Source of the DNA: Palsa-504 sp963819785
Lineage (GTDB): Bacteria > Actinomycetota > Actinomycetes > Streptosporangiales > Streptosporangiaceae
Assembly: GCA_963819785.1 (NCBI GenBank)
Contig: CAWFXW010000020.1
Span: 124,001 to 188,000, forward strand
Reading direction: 5' to 3'
DNA length: 64,000 nucleotides
Shown here: one piece after another, positions 25,392 to 34,287 of the stretch
How the letters are laid out: each line of letters begins with the position of its first letter
Position numbering within the stretch: position 1 is the stretch's first letter
Notes under the pieces: model-generated
The model's input: the letters and a program-made list of their open reading frames with translations, nothing else
Database searches by the model: none
Told to the model about the DNA's origin: nothing
Translations under genes and position numbers: made by a program

Positions 25392-26723
25392 CTAGAGCTG
25401 GATGACTGACCGGCGGTTGACGACGCGGCTCAGGGCCTCGACGGCTTCCGGGTCGTACTCGCTGGCCGTGTCCAGGCGGAGCTGCTGGACGGCGGCGGCG
25501 GCGCGGCCGGGGTCCAGCGAGCTGCCCACCAGGTCGTCGAAGGCGTTGGCGGCCTTGATGATCCGGCTGCTCATCGGCGGCCGGGACGGCTCGCCGTCCA
25601 GCCGGGCCGGACGTCCCCGGTAGCCCTCGTGCGCGACCTCGACGCCGCGGTGGGGCTCGTTCTGCCGCCGGACGATCTCGGCCACCGACCCGAGGACCTG
25701 GGCCTGCTGGATCACGTCGGCGCCCAGCTCGGCGATGCGCTGCTGGTCCTGGCGGGACACCAGGACCGTGGCCCCGCCGGGGATCGGGTCGGCCAGCGAC
25801 AGCTGGCCGATGTCGTGCATGAGCGCGGCGTACTCGAGCTCGAGCAGCTGCGGCTCGTGGATGCCGAGCTCGCGGCCGACGGCGACGGCCAGCCGGCTGA
25901 CCCGTTCGGAGTGGCCTGGCTCGACGTACCCGCCGATCTCGGTGACCTTGGCCAGCGCCCGGACGGTCTGCAGGTAGGTGGCCCGGATCCCGGCGTAGCG
26001 GCGGAACGCCACCTGGGTGACCAGCAGCGGGGCGGTGAACACGGCCAGCGCCGCCAGGCCCATGACCTCGGCGGCGAACGCGATGAGCAGGCCCGAGGCC
26101 CCCACCGCCGCGCCCAGCGGCAGCTCGACGCGCATCTCGTCGACCAGGGCCACCTTGAAGCGGGCCCGCTGCTCGTCCACCCGCATCAGCGCGGTGAGCA
26201 CCGCCTCGAGCAGGAGGGCGAGCACGGCCAGCGCCGTCATCAGCGAGAAGGCCAGACCCCAGTGGTGGACGATCTCGCTGTTCCCGGCCAGCGGGCGGAA
26301 GATGAAGGCCACGCAGGCCACGCACAGCAGCCGGATGGACATCCCGCTGACCTTGGCCGGCCGGCCGACGGCCAGGTGCGGCAGCGCGCCGACGATCATG
26401 CCGATCGTGGTGACCGTGACCACCTGTTCGGCGGCGTGCTGGGCCGAGTGATCGCCGACCCGGATGAGCAGGGCGTAGGCGAGCGCGCCCGCCATCCCGA
26501 TGGGGGCGGTCTCCCGGTCGCCGGGCAGGTTGAGCCGCAGCACCTCGCCGAACGCGATCAGGACACCGAACGCCACCGCGATGCGCGGGTCCCGCAGGCC
26601 CTCCACGGCGGTCTGGGCCACCGAGGCGACCAGTACCACGCCGGCCGCCACCACGAGCAGCAGCAGGCCGGAGTCCCGCACCTGCCAGGGAAACCGGCGC
26701 AGCTCGTGTCGTCGTTCGGTCAT
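25392..26723 (-). CDS. Membrane HD-domain protein with degenerate GYP part
   Basis: A 443-residue protein. About six hydrophobic segments occupy residues 20-235; a cytoplasmic HD domain follows with EPGHSERVSRLAVAVGRELG and LMHDIGQLSLADP. The HHExxxxxGYP segment of true HD-GYP enzymes is replaced by RRQNEPHRGVEVAHEGYRG, so cyclic-di-GMP hydrolysis is doubtful. It is coupled to the upstream HD-GYP gene by an ATGA overlap and may be its regulatory partner. The longer upstream frame is a shadow of that gene. Confidence 0.82.
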   Translation of the reverse strand: MTERRHELRRFPWQVRDSGLLLLVVAAGVVLVASVAQTAVEGLRDPRIAVAFGVLIAFGEVLRLNLPGDRETAPIGMAGALAYALLIRVGDHSAQHAAEQVVTVTTIGMIVGALPHLAVGRPAKVSGMSIRLLCVACVAFIFRPLAGNSEIVHHWGLAFSLMTALAVLALLLEAVLTALMRVDEQRARFKVALVDEMRVELPLGAAVGASGLLIAFAAEVMGLAALAVFTAPLLVTQVAFRRYAGIRATYLQTVRALAKVTEIGGYVEPGHSERVSRLAVAVGRELGIHEPQLLELEYAALMHDIGQLSLADPIPGGATVLVSRQDQQRIAELGADVIQQAQVLGSVAEIVRRQNEPHRGVEVAHEGYRGRPARLDGEPSRPPMSSRIIKAANAFDDLVGSSLDPGRAAAAVQQLRLDTASEYDPEAVEALSRVVNRRSVIQL

Positions 26724-28117
26724 CGGGAGCTGTCGATCACCCGTAGCGGAATGCCGGGGTCGTCGTGGTCCTGGGCGGCGACGGTGCTCAGGTCTTCGGC
26801 CGCGAGGACCGGCGGCTCGGGGCTCTGCCAGCCGTCGCGCTTGATCGCGGCCACGAAGGCATCCACGAACGCCGGGTCGAACTGCGTGCCCGACCAGTTG
26901 CGCAGCTCCGCGACCGCCTCCTCGACCGGGCGCGCACCGCGGTAGGACCGGGTGGAGGTCATGGAGTCGAACGCGTCGGCCACGGCCAGCACCCGGGCGA
27001 ACTCGGGGATCTCGTCGCCGGCCAGGCCCATCGGGTAGCCCCGGCCGTCGATCCGCTCGTGATGGTGCATGATCCCGGCCAGCGCCTCGTCCAGGAAGCC
27101 GATCTCGCGCACGATGTCCAGGCCGCGCATCGGGTGCAGCTGGATCGCGGCGTACTCCTCCTCGGTCAGCTTCCCGGTCTTCTGCAGCACCTTGGTCGGC
27201 ACGCCGAGCTTGCCGACATCGTGCAGCATGCCCGCGTACCTGATGGCCTCGACCCGCTCGCCGCGCATGCCGATCTCGCGCGCGATCATGACCGAGCCGC
27301 GGGACACCCGGTCGCTGTGCCCGCGGGTGTAGAAGTCCTTGGTCTCCACCGCCTGGCAGAGCGCGCCCACCGTGGCCTCGTAGGCCTGCTGCTGCTCGGC
27401 GATCTGGGTCACCGCCCAGCGGGCCACGAACAGCGGGATCAAGATCAGCACCGGGGCGAACAGCCCGGCCACGCTCCACAGCGCCGCGATCAGCAGCCCG
27501 AACGCCCCGTAGCCGAGATCCGAGGCGATCAGCTTGACGCTCATGCCGAGCGGGGCCCGCCGTCCGGCGAAGTCGCGGTCGCTGGTCAGCCAGAGCACGC
27601 CGGCGAGCAGCGTGTGGTTGGTCAGCGCGTGTACCACGGCCGCGACCGCGAACGGGCCGATGATCGTGCGGAACGGCGTGGCGTGCGGGGTGCCGACCTG
27701 CCCGCCCGCGGCGACGAAGACGCGGCCCGCCAGGTTCGCGGACAGGGCCATCATGCCGGTATTGAACGCCCGCTGGGCCACCGAGGGGCCGCGCCGCATC
27801 CCGAACATCGTGCAGGCGCCGACCAGGCCCGCGCCGACCGGCCCGAGCAGGACGGCGGCGGCCAGGGTGGCGGAAGAATTGGGGGACCAGGCGAGCTGGC
27901 GCGGCCGGAGCAAGGTGGCGGTCGACTCGAAGACCACGAGGAGCAGGCCGAGCACGGCGACATTGCGCCACCAGCGGAGGTCACCGAACGGCCCGCGAAC
28001 GATTGCCAATGCGGCGACCAGGACCACCGCGCCGATGTATAGCCGTGCGGCCCACGAGAGCCTAGCCAAACCCTCCCCCCTCACAGCCAGGAGCGTGGAA
28101 CGCAGGCTACGCGCCAA
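26720..28117 (-). CDS. Membrane HD-GYP domain phosphodiesterase
   Basis: A 465-residue protein with an N-terminal membrane region of about seven segments (residues 25-240) and a cytoplasmic HD-GYP domain. RGHSDRVSRGSVMIARE, MLHDVGKLGVP and IMHHHERIDGRGYPMGL carry the metal ligands and GYP motif. VLAVADAFDSMTSTRSYRG is also conserved. Such enzymes hydrolyse cyclic di-GMP or related dinucleotides. The start is uncertain (TTG 28117, or GTG 28084); neither has ideal ribosome-site spacing. The downstream partner overlaps it by 4 bases. Confidence 0.85.
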   Translation of the reverse strand: MARSLRSTLLAVRGEGLARLSWAARLYIGAVVLVAALAIVRGPFGDLRWWRNVAVLGLLLVVFESTATLLRPRQLAWSPNSSATLAAAVLLGPVGAGLVGACTMFGMRRGPSVAQRAFNTGMMALSANLAGRVFVAAGGQVGTPHATPFRTIIGPFAVAAVVHALTNHTLLAGVLWLTSDRDFAGRRAPLGMSVKLIASDLGYGAFGLLIAALWSVAGLFAPVLILIPLFVARWAVTQIAEQQQAYEATVGALCQAVETKDFYTRGHSDRVSRGSVMIAREIGMRGERVEAIRYAGMLHDVGKLGVPTKVLQKTGKLTEEEYAAIQLHPMRGLDIVREIGFLDEALAGIMHHHERIDGRGYPMGLAGDEIPEFARVLAVADAFDSMTSTRSYRGARPVEEAVAELRNWSGTQFDPAFVDAFVAAIKRDGWQSPEPPVLAAEDLSTVAAQDHDDPGIPLRVIDSSR

Positions 28118-28450
28118 CCCCTTACCCCCACGTGCTCCCGGAGAGGGCGGTCGCGGGGACCCTTACCTCATCCGTAGCAGCACGCGATATTCCGCCGCAT
28201 GGACGCATGGAGCTGACCTCCCTAACGTGCAACTACCAACAGCTCACCGGATATCGTCCAAGGTCAAGGATAACGTGGCCACAACGGATCTCGCAGGCCC
28301 AAATCTCATCGTGAACAAATCGTGAGCGTCATAGTCACAATGGGCAATCAAATGTGGCACTTGCGCCGCAATTGCCATAGTTCCGGCAAATCGGGTGAAG
28401 TGATGCGACAGCTGTGGCGCTTTGCGACGGCGGTCGGCCCGGATCGGAGG
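28118..28450. other. 333-bp intergenic region between rsrA and the HD-GYP gene
   Basis: It is less GC-rich than its surroundings. No conserved ORF, RNA gene or clear repeat was found. It must contain the terminator of the sigR-rsrA operon and the promoter of the HD-GYP operon (both minus strand), but I cannot assign convincing hexamers. Confidence 0.4.
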
Positions 28451-28723
28451 TTACTCGGCGAACTCGATCGTGGCGCGGACTTCGCGGATGCGGACGAGGA
28501 TTTTCGCGCGCAGGTCGGCGGGGGCCGGGTCGCAGCCGCAGTGCTTGGCCACGAGCCGCTTGACCGCCTCCTCGAGGCCGTACTCGCGCAGACAGGGGCC
28601 GCATTCGTCCAGATGCTGGCGGATCTTCGCGCAGTCCATGTCGGCGAGCTCGCCGTCCAGGTAGCCGTAGACCCGCTCCAGTACCTCGGTACACGGGGTC
28701 TCGTGTGGCTTTCCGCAGCTCAT
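28451..28723 (-). CDS. rsrA: Zinc-binding redox anti-sigma factor RsrA
   Basis: A 90-residue ZAS-family anti-sigma factor. It begins MSCGKPHETPC, nearly the start of Streptomyces RsrA. It has the H-x3-C-x2-C motif at H37, C41 and C44 plus C3 and C11, the residues that bind zinc and form the disulfide switch. In the reduced state it holds SigR inactive; thiol oxidation releases zinc and the sigma factor. ATG 28723 overlaps the sigR stop (ATGA), so the pair is co-translated. Confidence 0.95.
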   Translation of the reverse strand: MSCGKPHETPCTEVLERVYGYLDGELADMDCAKIRQHLDECGPCLREYGLEEAVKRLVAKHCGCDPAPADLRAKILVRIREVRATIEFAE

Positions 28724-29454
28724 CGCGCTTCCTCCCCGGGCCGGGAAGCGTCGGAACCGGTACGCGCCAATCCGCGTTCCGACGCGTAATCCTGGAGCAG
28801 TTCCCGCAGCTGCCGCCGACCTCGGTGCAGACGCGACATCACGGTCCCGATCGGCGTTTCCATGATGTCCGCGATCTCCTTGTACGCGAAACCCTCGACG
28901 TCGGCCAGGTAGACCGCGATGCGGAATTCCTCCGGGAGCGCCTGGAGGGCTTCCTTGATGTCGGAATCGGGCAGCCGTTCGAGCGCCTCGGCTTCGGCCG
29001 ACTTCAATCCCCCCGAGGTGTGCGAGGCCGCCCGGGCCAGCTGCCAGTCCTCGACTTCCTCCGCGCCGGAGCGCTGCGGCTCGCGCTGCCGCTTGCGATA
29101 GGTGTTGATGAACGTGTTGGTGAGGATCCGGAACAGCCACGCCTTGAGGTTCGTGCCCTGCTGGAACTGGTGGAAGGACGCGTACGCCTTGGCGAACGTC
29201 TCCTGTACCAGGTCCTCGGCGTCCGCCGGGTTGCGAGTCATCCGAAGCGCCGCGGAGTACAGCTGGTCCAGGTAGGGCAGCACCTCCTGCTCGAAGCGCT
29301 CACCGCGCTCTTCGAGAGTCTCCGGAACGGGACTCACCCCCTCGGGTTCGGGCCGAATCGCTCTACTGGGGTGCAGAGCATATGAGGGGGAGGATACCGC
29401 GCCCGGATACGGAGCGAGTTTCAGCGTGCCACGAGGTGGCGAGGCCACTGCCAT
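28720..29454 (-). CDS. sigR: Thiol-oxidative-stress ECF sigma factor SigR
   Basis: A 244-residue ECF sigma factor. Region 2 is LYSAALRMTRNPADAEDLVQETFAKAYASF followed by NLKAWLFRILTN; region 4 is ALPEEFRIAVYLADVEGFAYKEIADIM and GTVMSRLHRGRRQLRELL. The adjacent rsrA identifies it as SigR, which drives thioredoxin, mycothiol and proteolysis genes. About 45 residues precede the conserved part. In S. coelicolor a longer, less stable isoform SigR' is made from the induced promoter; ATG 29454 just downstream of the SigR-type promoter suggests the same here. A GTG near residue 40 is a candidate start for the short form. Confidence 0.95.
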   Translation of the reverse strand: MAVASPPRGTLKLAPYPGAVSSPSYALHPSRAIRPEPEGVSPVPETLEERGERFEQEVLPYLDQLYSAALRMTRNPADAEDLVQETFAKAYASFHQFQQGTNLKAWLFRILTNTFINTYRKRQREPQRSGAEEVEDWQLARAASHTSGGLKSAEAEALERLPDSDIKEALQALPEEFRIAVYLADVEGFAYKEIADIMETPIGTVMSRLHRGRRQLRELLQDYASERGLARTGSDASRPGEEAR

Positions 29455-29463
29455 GCCGCGTTC

Positions 29464-29489
29464 AACAGCAGGGCGCGGCCCGTCATTCC
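29464..29489 (-). promoter_or_regulatory. SigR-type promoter of sigR-rsrA
   Basis: On the minus strand GGAAT (29489-29485) and GTT (29466-29464) are separated by exactly 18 bases, a full match to the SigR consensus GGAAT-N18-GTT. It lies 9 bases upstream of the ATG at 29454, so the transcript would start at or just before the start codon. This supports positive autoregulation and a nearly leaderless message for the long SigR isoform. Confidence 0.75.
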
Positions 29490-29611
29490 GTGATCGTCCC
29501 GGGCCCCGCTCGCCGGCGCCGAGATCGTTCCGGGCCGGCAGGTGAGAAAGGCGCCGGGCCGGGAAGGTTAAGGACGGAAGGCGTGAGAACGCCGAGTCAG
29601 GAGCCGGGCCC

Positions 29612-30343
29612 GTGCATCATGCGGCCACCGCCATCACCCCGCCGGATACCGATCAGCTTCCGGCCTACTGGCAATTCCACGACGCCGTGGCGCAAGCTCA
29701 GCTGCTGGCCTGGCTGCCGCGCGGACGGCACGTGATCGTGGACGTCTCCGGGCCGCGCTCCCAGGGCGGCGAGCTCGCCGCCCTGGCCGGCCACCAGGTG
29801 CTGAAGGTTCTCGACCCCGGTGTGAGCCTGCGGGGGACACACGCAACGCCGCTGATCGCAGACGCGTCGCTGCTGTCGTTCCTGCCCGACGAGTGCGCGG
29901 ACGACGTACTGGCCGAAGACCGGGCGCTGTCCGCCCACCTGGCCGCCGAGGCCATGATCGCCGAGATCGCGCGCGTACTGCGCCCGGCCGGGCGGGTGCT
30001 GGCCTGCGTCGACTCGCTCGTGCTCGGGATGGCGGTGCTGGCCGACCAGAATCACTGGGCGCACCTGGTCGACCTGCCGCACGCCGAGGTGGTGCTCGTG
30101 CCCTGGCCGGACGGCAGCATCACCCGGTGCTACGGCCCGGACCAGGCGCGTGACCTGTTCACCGGAGCGGGCCTGACGGTGAACTGGATCCGGCCGCGCA
30201 CCGTGTTCTCCGAGTCGATGGTCACGCACGTGCTGCGTCGCGACCCGGGCAGCCTGGCCAAGCTGGTGCGCGCCGAACTGGCCGCGCGGTCCGATGAGTC
30301 GCTGGGCGCGCAGCTGGTGATCTCCGCGGTCAAGAAGGGCTAG
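29612..30343 (+). CDS. SAM-dependent methyltransferase-like protein
   Basis: A 243-residue protein with the outline of a class I methyltransferase: HVIVDVSGPRSQGGELAALAG (glycine-poor motif I region), VLKVLDPG, FLPDECADDVLAEDRALS (motif IV region) and IAEIARVLRPAGRVLACVDSLV (post-motif II). Motif I is weak, so catalysis is not certain. GTG 29612 has AGGAG about 9 bases upstream. It diverges from sigR; no substrate can be suggested. A 21-bp tandem repeat begins at its stop codon. Confidence 0.65.
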   Translation: MHHAATAITPPDTDQLPAYWQFHDAVAQAQLLAWLPRGRHVIVDVSGPRSQGGELAALAGHQVLKVLDPGVSLRGTHATPLIADASLLSFLPDECADDVLAEDRALSAHLAAEAMIAEIARVLRPAGRVLACVDSLVLGMAVLADQNHWAHLVDLPHAEVVLVPWPDGSITRCYGPDQARDLFTGAGLTVNWIRPRTVFSESMVTHVLRRDPGSLAKLVRAELAARSDESLGAQLVISAVKKG

Positions 30344-30432
30344 CGGCGGGGGCGGCGCTAGCGGCGGCGGGGGCGGCGCTAACGGCGGCGGGGGCGGCGC
30401 TAACGGCGGCGGGGGCGGCGCTAGCGGCGGCG
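30343..30432. repeat. 21-bp tandem repeat array between convergent genes
   Basis: About four copies of CGCTA(A/G)CGGCGGCGGGGGCGG fill the gap between the methyltransferase-like gene and the DksA-like gene. Because 21 is a multiple of three, each unit repeats an in-frame TAG for the minus-strand gene, whose real stop (30421-30423) lies in the last unit. The plus-strand gene's TAG lies at the other edge. Confidence 0.85.
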
Positions 30433-30768
30433 GGCGCGTTTGGCCTGGCAGCCGACGCAGCGGGCGGCGTCGGGCCGCGCGTCGAGGCGGCCCTCGGGAA
30501 TGTCGGCCCCGCAGTCGACACATCGCCCGTAGGTGTTGTCGTCGAGGCGGACGAGCGCGGCGAGCACCTCGTCCCGCTGGCTCCGGGCCGAGTGCAAGAT
30601 CGCTTCGGTCCGATCGGTCTCGGACAGGGTGGATCCAGCGTCGGCCGAGTCCTGCGGATACCCCGATCCGGCCAGGGGCCCGGGACTCTCGCCCTGCAGG
30701 ATGGATATCGACCGGTCCAGGTCGTCACGCATCTCCTCAAGGCGCTTGCGGGCGACGGTTATCTCCAC
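30421..30768 (-). CDS. TraR/DksA family zinc-finger protein
   Basis: A 115-residue protein. A coiled-coil-forming N-terminal half (VARKRLEEMRDDLDRSISIL, then RSQRDEVLAALVRLDDNTYG) is followed by the four-cysteine zinc finger CVDCGADIPEGRLDARP and CVGCQAKR (C-x2-C-x17-C-x2-C). Family members bind in the RNA polymerase secondary channel or act as general regulators. The acidic tip of E. coli DksA is not obvious. Its last codons are copied in the adjacent 21-bp repeat array. Confidence 0.88.
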   Translation of the reverse strand: MEITVARKRLEEMRDDLDRSISILQGESPGPLAGSGYPQDSADAGSTLSETDRTEAILHSARSQRDEVLAALVRLDDNTYGRCVDCGADIPEGRLDARPDAARCVGCQAKRARRR

Positions 30769-30842
30769 TGGTGTCCTCGCCTCCCGTCCGCGTACGCTGC
30801 GCAGCCCAGGCTCGGGTGAGCCGCGGCCGCCGTGCCGCGGAC

Positions 30843-31619
30843 TCAGAACAACTCGCCGGGCGGCCGCTCCTGATCAGCGGAAAGCGGCACGATGAGCTCG
30901 GGTCCGTTGTTCCGCACGGAGTTGACAGCCGTTGAAACGGGATGCGACGTCAGGCCGCCGGCCATGGCGGGCTGCATCGTCGCCTGAAGCTGGCCGGGCT
31001 CGGAGTTGTCCGGGTTGAGCCAGTCCGCCCAGTGGTCGCGGGCGATCACCATGGGCATGCGGTCGTGGATCTGGCCAACATCGTCGGTTGCCTGGGTCGT
31101 GATGATCGCGGCCGTCCAAAGCCAGGCGCGTTCGTGGTCATCGGGCAGGGCCTGATCGCGCCAGAGCTCGTAGAGCCCGGCGAAGGCCAGTGCCTCACCG
31201 TCCTTCGGGTAGATGTAGTAGGGCTGCTTGTGCTGCTTGCCGTCTGTGGTGACGGTCTGCCATTCGAAGTAGCCATCGGCCGGGATGATGCAGCGGCGCT
31301 TGGCGAAGGCGCGCCGGAAGGCGGGCTTGACCGCGACGGTCTCCGCGCGGGCGTTGATCAGCTTGCCGCCGCCCGAGGCGTCCTTGGCCCAGAACGGGAT
31401 CAGACCCCAGCGCACCACGCGCAGCTCACGGGCCAGGGGCTCGTCCGGTTCCTCTTTCCGCGGACGGGGCTCCATGACCGCGTACACCCGCCTGGTGGGC
31501 GCCACGTTGTAGTCCGGATCGGGCTCCGGGTCAGGTCCGTCGGCAACGCGGTCGCGCTCGATGCTGAACTCCTCGAGGAGTTCAAGGCGCTTACGCGCCG
31601 AAACGAAGCGACCGCACAT
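30843..31619 (-). CDS. SRAP (HMCES/YedK) abasic-site DNA-protein crosslink protein
   Basis: A 258-residue protein starting MCGRF, so removal of Met exposes the catalytic Cys2 that crosslinks abasic sites in single-stranded DNA. Other SRAP motifs follow: YNVAPTRRVYAV, RWGLIPFWAKD, INARAETVAVKPAFR, RRCIIPADGYFEWQ and IHDRMPMVI. I chose ATG 31619 over the longer frame because the Cys must be residue 2 and TTAGGGA lies about 7 bases upstream. It diverges from aroA with a 140-bp gap. Confidence 0.93.
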   Translation of the reverse strand: MCGRFVSARKRLELLEEFSIERDRVADGPDPEPDPDYNVAPTRRVYAVMEPRPRKEEPDEPLARELRVVRWGLIPFWAKDASGGGKLINARAETVAVKPAFRRAFAKRRCIIPADGYFEWQTVTTDGKQHKQPYYIYPKDGEALAFAGLYELWRDQALPDDHERAWLWTAAIITTQATDDVGQIHDRMPMVIARDHWADWLNPDNSEPGQLQATMQPAMAGGLTSHPVSTAVNSVRNNGPELIVPLSADQERPPGELF

Positions 31620-31759
31620 GCAAACTTCCCTAAGTGAATGGAATCTGGACACATCCCGTTAAGCCCGGATTGGCATTTCATAACCATAATCCGGCTTCGT
31701 CAAACCCTCCGGGGGTTCTGGGAGTCGTACCCCCTGGCTGGCACAGTAATCTCAACGCT

Positions 31760-33108
31760 ATGCATGCTGACGACCAGGACGGGATCTGGGCCGCACCCGC
31801 CGCGGCCGGTCCGGTCAGCGCCCGGATCTGGCTGCCCGCGTCCAAGTCCATCACCAACCGGGCCCTGGTGCTGGCCGCCCTGTCCGACCGGCCGGCCCGG
31901 ATCGCGAACCCGCTGCGGGCCCGGGACACTCTGCTCGCGGCGGCCGCGATGCGGGCCCTGGGGACGTCGATCGAGGAGTCCGCCGTGGGGGTGTTTCGGC
32001 GTGGCGCGTCACTCCCGGGAAGCCGACCGCGGGGTCGCGGGTCAGCGTCGACGTGGGCAACGCCGGCACGGTCATGCGCTTCCTGCCCGCGGTCGCCGCG
32101 CTGACCTCGGCGCAGGTGTACTTCGACGGGGACGAGCGGATCCGGCAGCGCCCGGTCGGCCCGATCCTGGCCGCGCTGCGCGACCTCGGCGCGCGCATCG
32201 ACGACGAAGGCCGGGGCGCGGCGCCGTTCACCGTGCTGGGGCAGGGCCGGGTCCGCGGCGGCGCGGTCACGCTGGACGCGTCCGGTTCGTCGCAACTGAT
32301 CTCCGGGCTGCTGCTGGCGGCGCCGCGGTTCGACCAGGGCATCGAGATCCGGCACGAGGGCGCCCCCATCCCCTCCGCGCCGCACATCGCCATGACCGTC
32401 CGTATGCTCCAGGCGGCCGGGGCGCAGGTCAGCACGGCCGGGTCAGGCACTTCCGGGCCGCCCCGGCCATCCTTCTGGCGGGTCGAACCGGGACGGCTCG
32501 ACCTAGGCTCGGTCACGGTGGAACCGGACCTGTCGAACGCGGGGCCGTTCCTGGCCGCGGCGCTGGTGACCGGCGGGACGCTCAGCCTGCCCGGCTGGCC
32601 CGCGGCCGGAAATGGGCAGAGCCTGCAAGCGGCCGGGCCGATCCTGGACGTGCTGACCCGGATGGGGGCCCGGTGCGACGTCGACGCGGACGGGCTGACC
32701 ATCGTCGGCCCCGGCACAGTCCAGGGCATCACCGCCGACCTGCGTGACGTGGCCGAACTCGCACCGGTGCTGACCGCGGCGGCCGCGCTGGCCGGCACGC
32801 CGTCGGAGTTCACCGGGCTGGCGCACACCCGGCGGCACGAGACCGACCGGCTGGCCGCGCTGGCCAAGGAGATCAACGCGCTCGGCGGCGACATCACCGA
32901 ACTGCCCGACGGCCTGCGGGTCCAGCCCCGGCCCCTGCGGCCCGGCGACGGGCCGTTCGGCAGCTACGACGACCACCGGATGGTGATGGCGGCGGCCGTG
33001 CTCGGCCTGGCCGTGCCGGGCCTGCGGGTGGCCGACGCGCAGACCGTGGCCAAGACGTTCCCCGAATTCACCGACACGTGGACGGACATGCTAGGAGGAG
33101 GCCGCTGA
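31760..33108 (+). pseudogene. aroA: 5-enolpyruvylshikimate-3-phosphate synthase (AroA), frameshifted
   Basis: The first frame from ATG 31760 has WLPASKSITNRALVLAAL, the EPSP synthase N-terminal motif. The second frame continues RVSVDVGNAGTVMRFLP, SSQLISGLLLAAP, LSNAGPFLAAAL and YDDHRMVMAAAVLGLA to the stop at 33106-33108. A one-base loss at about 31990-32003 separates EESAVGVF from WRVTPGKP. The shikimate pathway enzyme is normally essential and the rest of the gene is well preserved, so a sequence error is likely. The order aroA-rsgA-hisN is the Streptomyces order. Confidence 0.9.
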
Positions 33109-34094
33109 GCTCGCGGTACGACCGGCTCGACGAGGACGACGTCCGGGTCCGTCCCGGCCGCGGTTCCCGGCCGCGCACCAGGCGGCGCCCCGCGCACTCC
33201 GGTGCCGTGCCGGGCTTCGTGACCAGCGTAGACCGCGGCCGGTACGGCTGCATGACCGACGACGGGCTGGTCGTGGCCATGAAGGCGCGCGAGCTTGGCC
33301 GGGGCTCGGTGGTGGTCGGCGACCGGGTGGCGCTGATCGGCGACACGTCCGGCGCCGACGACTCGCTGGCCCGGATCGTCCGGGTCGAGCCGCGGACCAG
33401 CGCGTTGCGGCGCTCCCCGGACGACACCGATCCGGCCGAACGGATCATCGTGGCCAACGCCGACCAGATGGTGATCGTCTGCGCGCTGGCCCAGCCGCCG
33501 CCCCGGCTGCGCTTCGTCGACCGCTGCCTGGTCGCGGCGTACGACGCCGGGCTCGACCCGCTGCTCCTGCTGACCAAGGCCGATCTGGCCTCGCCGCGTC
33601 GCGTGCGGGCCTGCTACGCCCCGCTCGACCTGCCCATGCTGACCACCAGGCGGCCGCTGCCGCCGCGCACGCTGGCGCGGGTCCGCAGCATGCTGACCGG
33701 CCGGATCAGCGTGCTCATCGGGCAGTCCGGGGTGGGCAAATCCACGCTGGTGAACACGCTGGTCCCGGAGGCCGCGCGTTCCGTCGGCACGGTGAACCCG
33801 GTGACCGGCCGCGGCCGGCACACCTCGTCGTCGGCGGTGGCGCTGCCGCTGGGCGACGGATGGCTGATCGACACGCCGGGCCTGCGCGGGTTCGGGCTGG
33901 GACACGTGAGCCTGGATCGGGTGGTGGAGGCGTTCGGCGACCTGGCGGAGGGGACGGCCGCGTGCCCGCCGGGCTGCGACCACCTGTCCCCCGGCTGCGC
34001 GCTGGATTCGTGGGCCGCTGAGCGGCACGCCGGGGCGCGCCTGGATTCGCTGCGCCGTCTGCTGCGCAGCCGCGAGGACACCGCGCCGGACTAG
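33105..34094 (+). CDS. rsgA: Ribosome small subunit-dependent GTPase RsgA
   Basis: A 329-residue circularly permuted GTPase used in late 30S assembly. After an OB-fold region come VANADQMVIVCAL, LLTKADL (G4), GQSGVGKST (G1) at about residue 210, and IDTPGLRGF (G3). A C-terminal zinc cluster lies in ACPPGCDHLSPGCAL. I place the start at CTG 33105 because AGGAGGAG lies 4 bases upstream and the product then begins as actinomycete RsgA proteins do (SSRYDRLDEDDVR). GTG 33078 is the alternative, without a ribosome site. It overlaps the aroA stop. Confidence 0.9.
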   Translation: MSSRYDRLDEDDVRVRPGRGSRPRTRRRPAHSGAVPGFVTSVDRGRYGCMTDDGLVVAMKARELGRGSVVVGDRVALIGDTSGADDSLARIVRVEPRTSALRRSPDDTDPAERIIVANADQMVIVCALAQPPPRLRFVDRCLVAAYDAGLDPLLLLTKADLASPRRVRACYAPLDLPMLTTRRPLPPRTLARVRSMLTGRISVLIGQSGVGKSTLVNTLVPEAARSVGTVNPVTGRGRHTSSSAVALPLGDGWLIDTPGLRGFGLGHVSLDRVVEAFGDLAEGTAACPPGCDHLSPGCALDSWAAERHAGARLDSLRRLLRSREDTAPD

Positions 34095-34287
34095 CGGCGT
34101 CTTCTGGCGACGGTCTGGCCAGGCCTGCCGGCCCGCGACTATTCCGCAATACGGAAATTATCGTGGAACATTTGGCTTACGTGGTCGATCCGGTCAACTG
34201 GGGTTGCCCGAAGTTTCCGCGAACGCCCGATCTCCACGCAAATGGGACTCGTGGGATTTAGGGGGGCAGTGGGGTGAACGCGGGCGG

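Noticed and set aside
23657..28450. tRNA or other structured RNA genes in intergenic gaps
   Set aside because: I saw no cloverleaf with a GGTTCGAATCC-type arm or CCA end in these or other gaps in the window.
30343..30432. Small peptide genes within the 21-bp repeat array
   Set aside because: Every unit contains in-frame stops; no start with a ribosome site is present.
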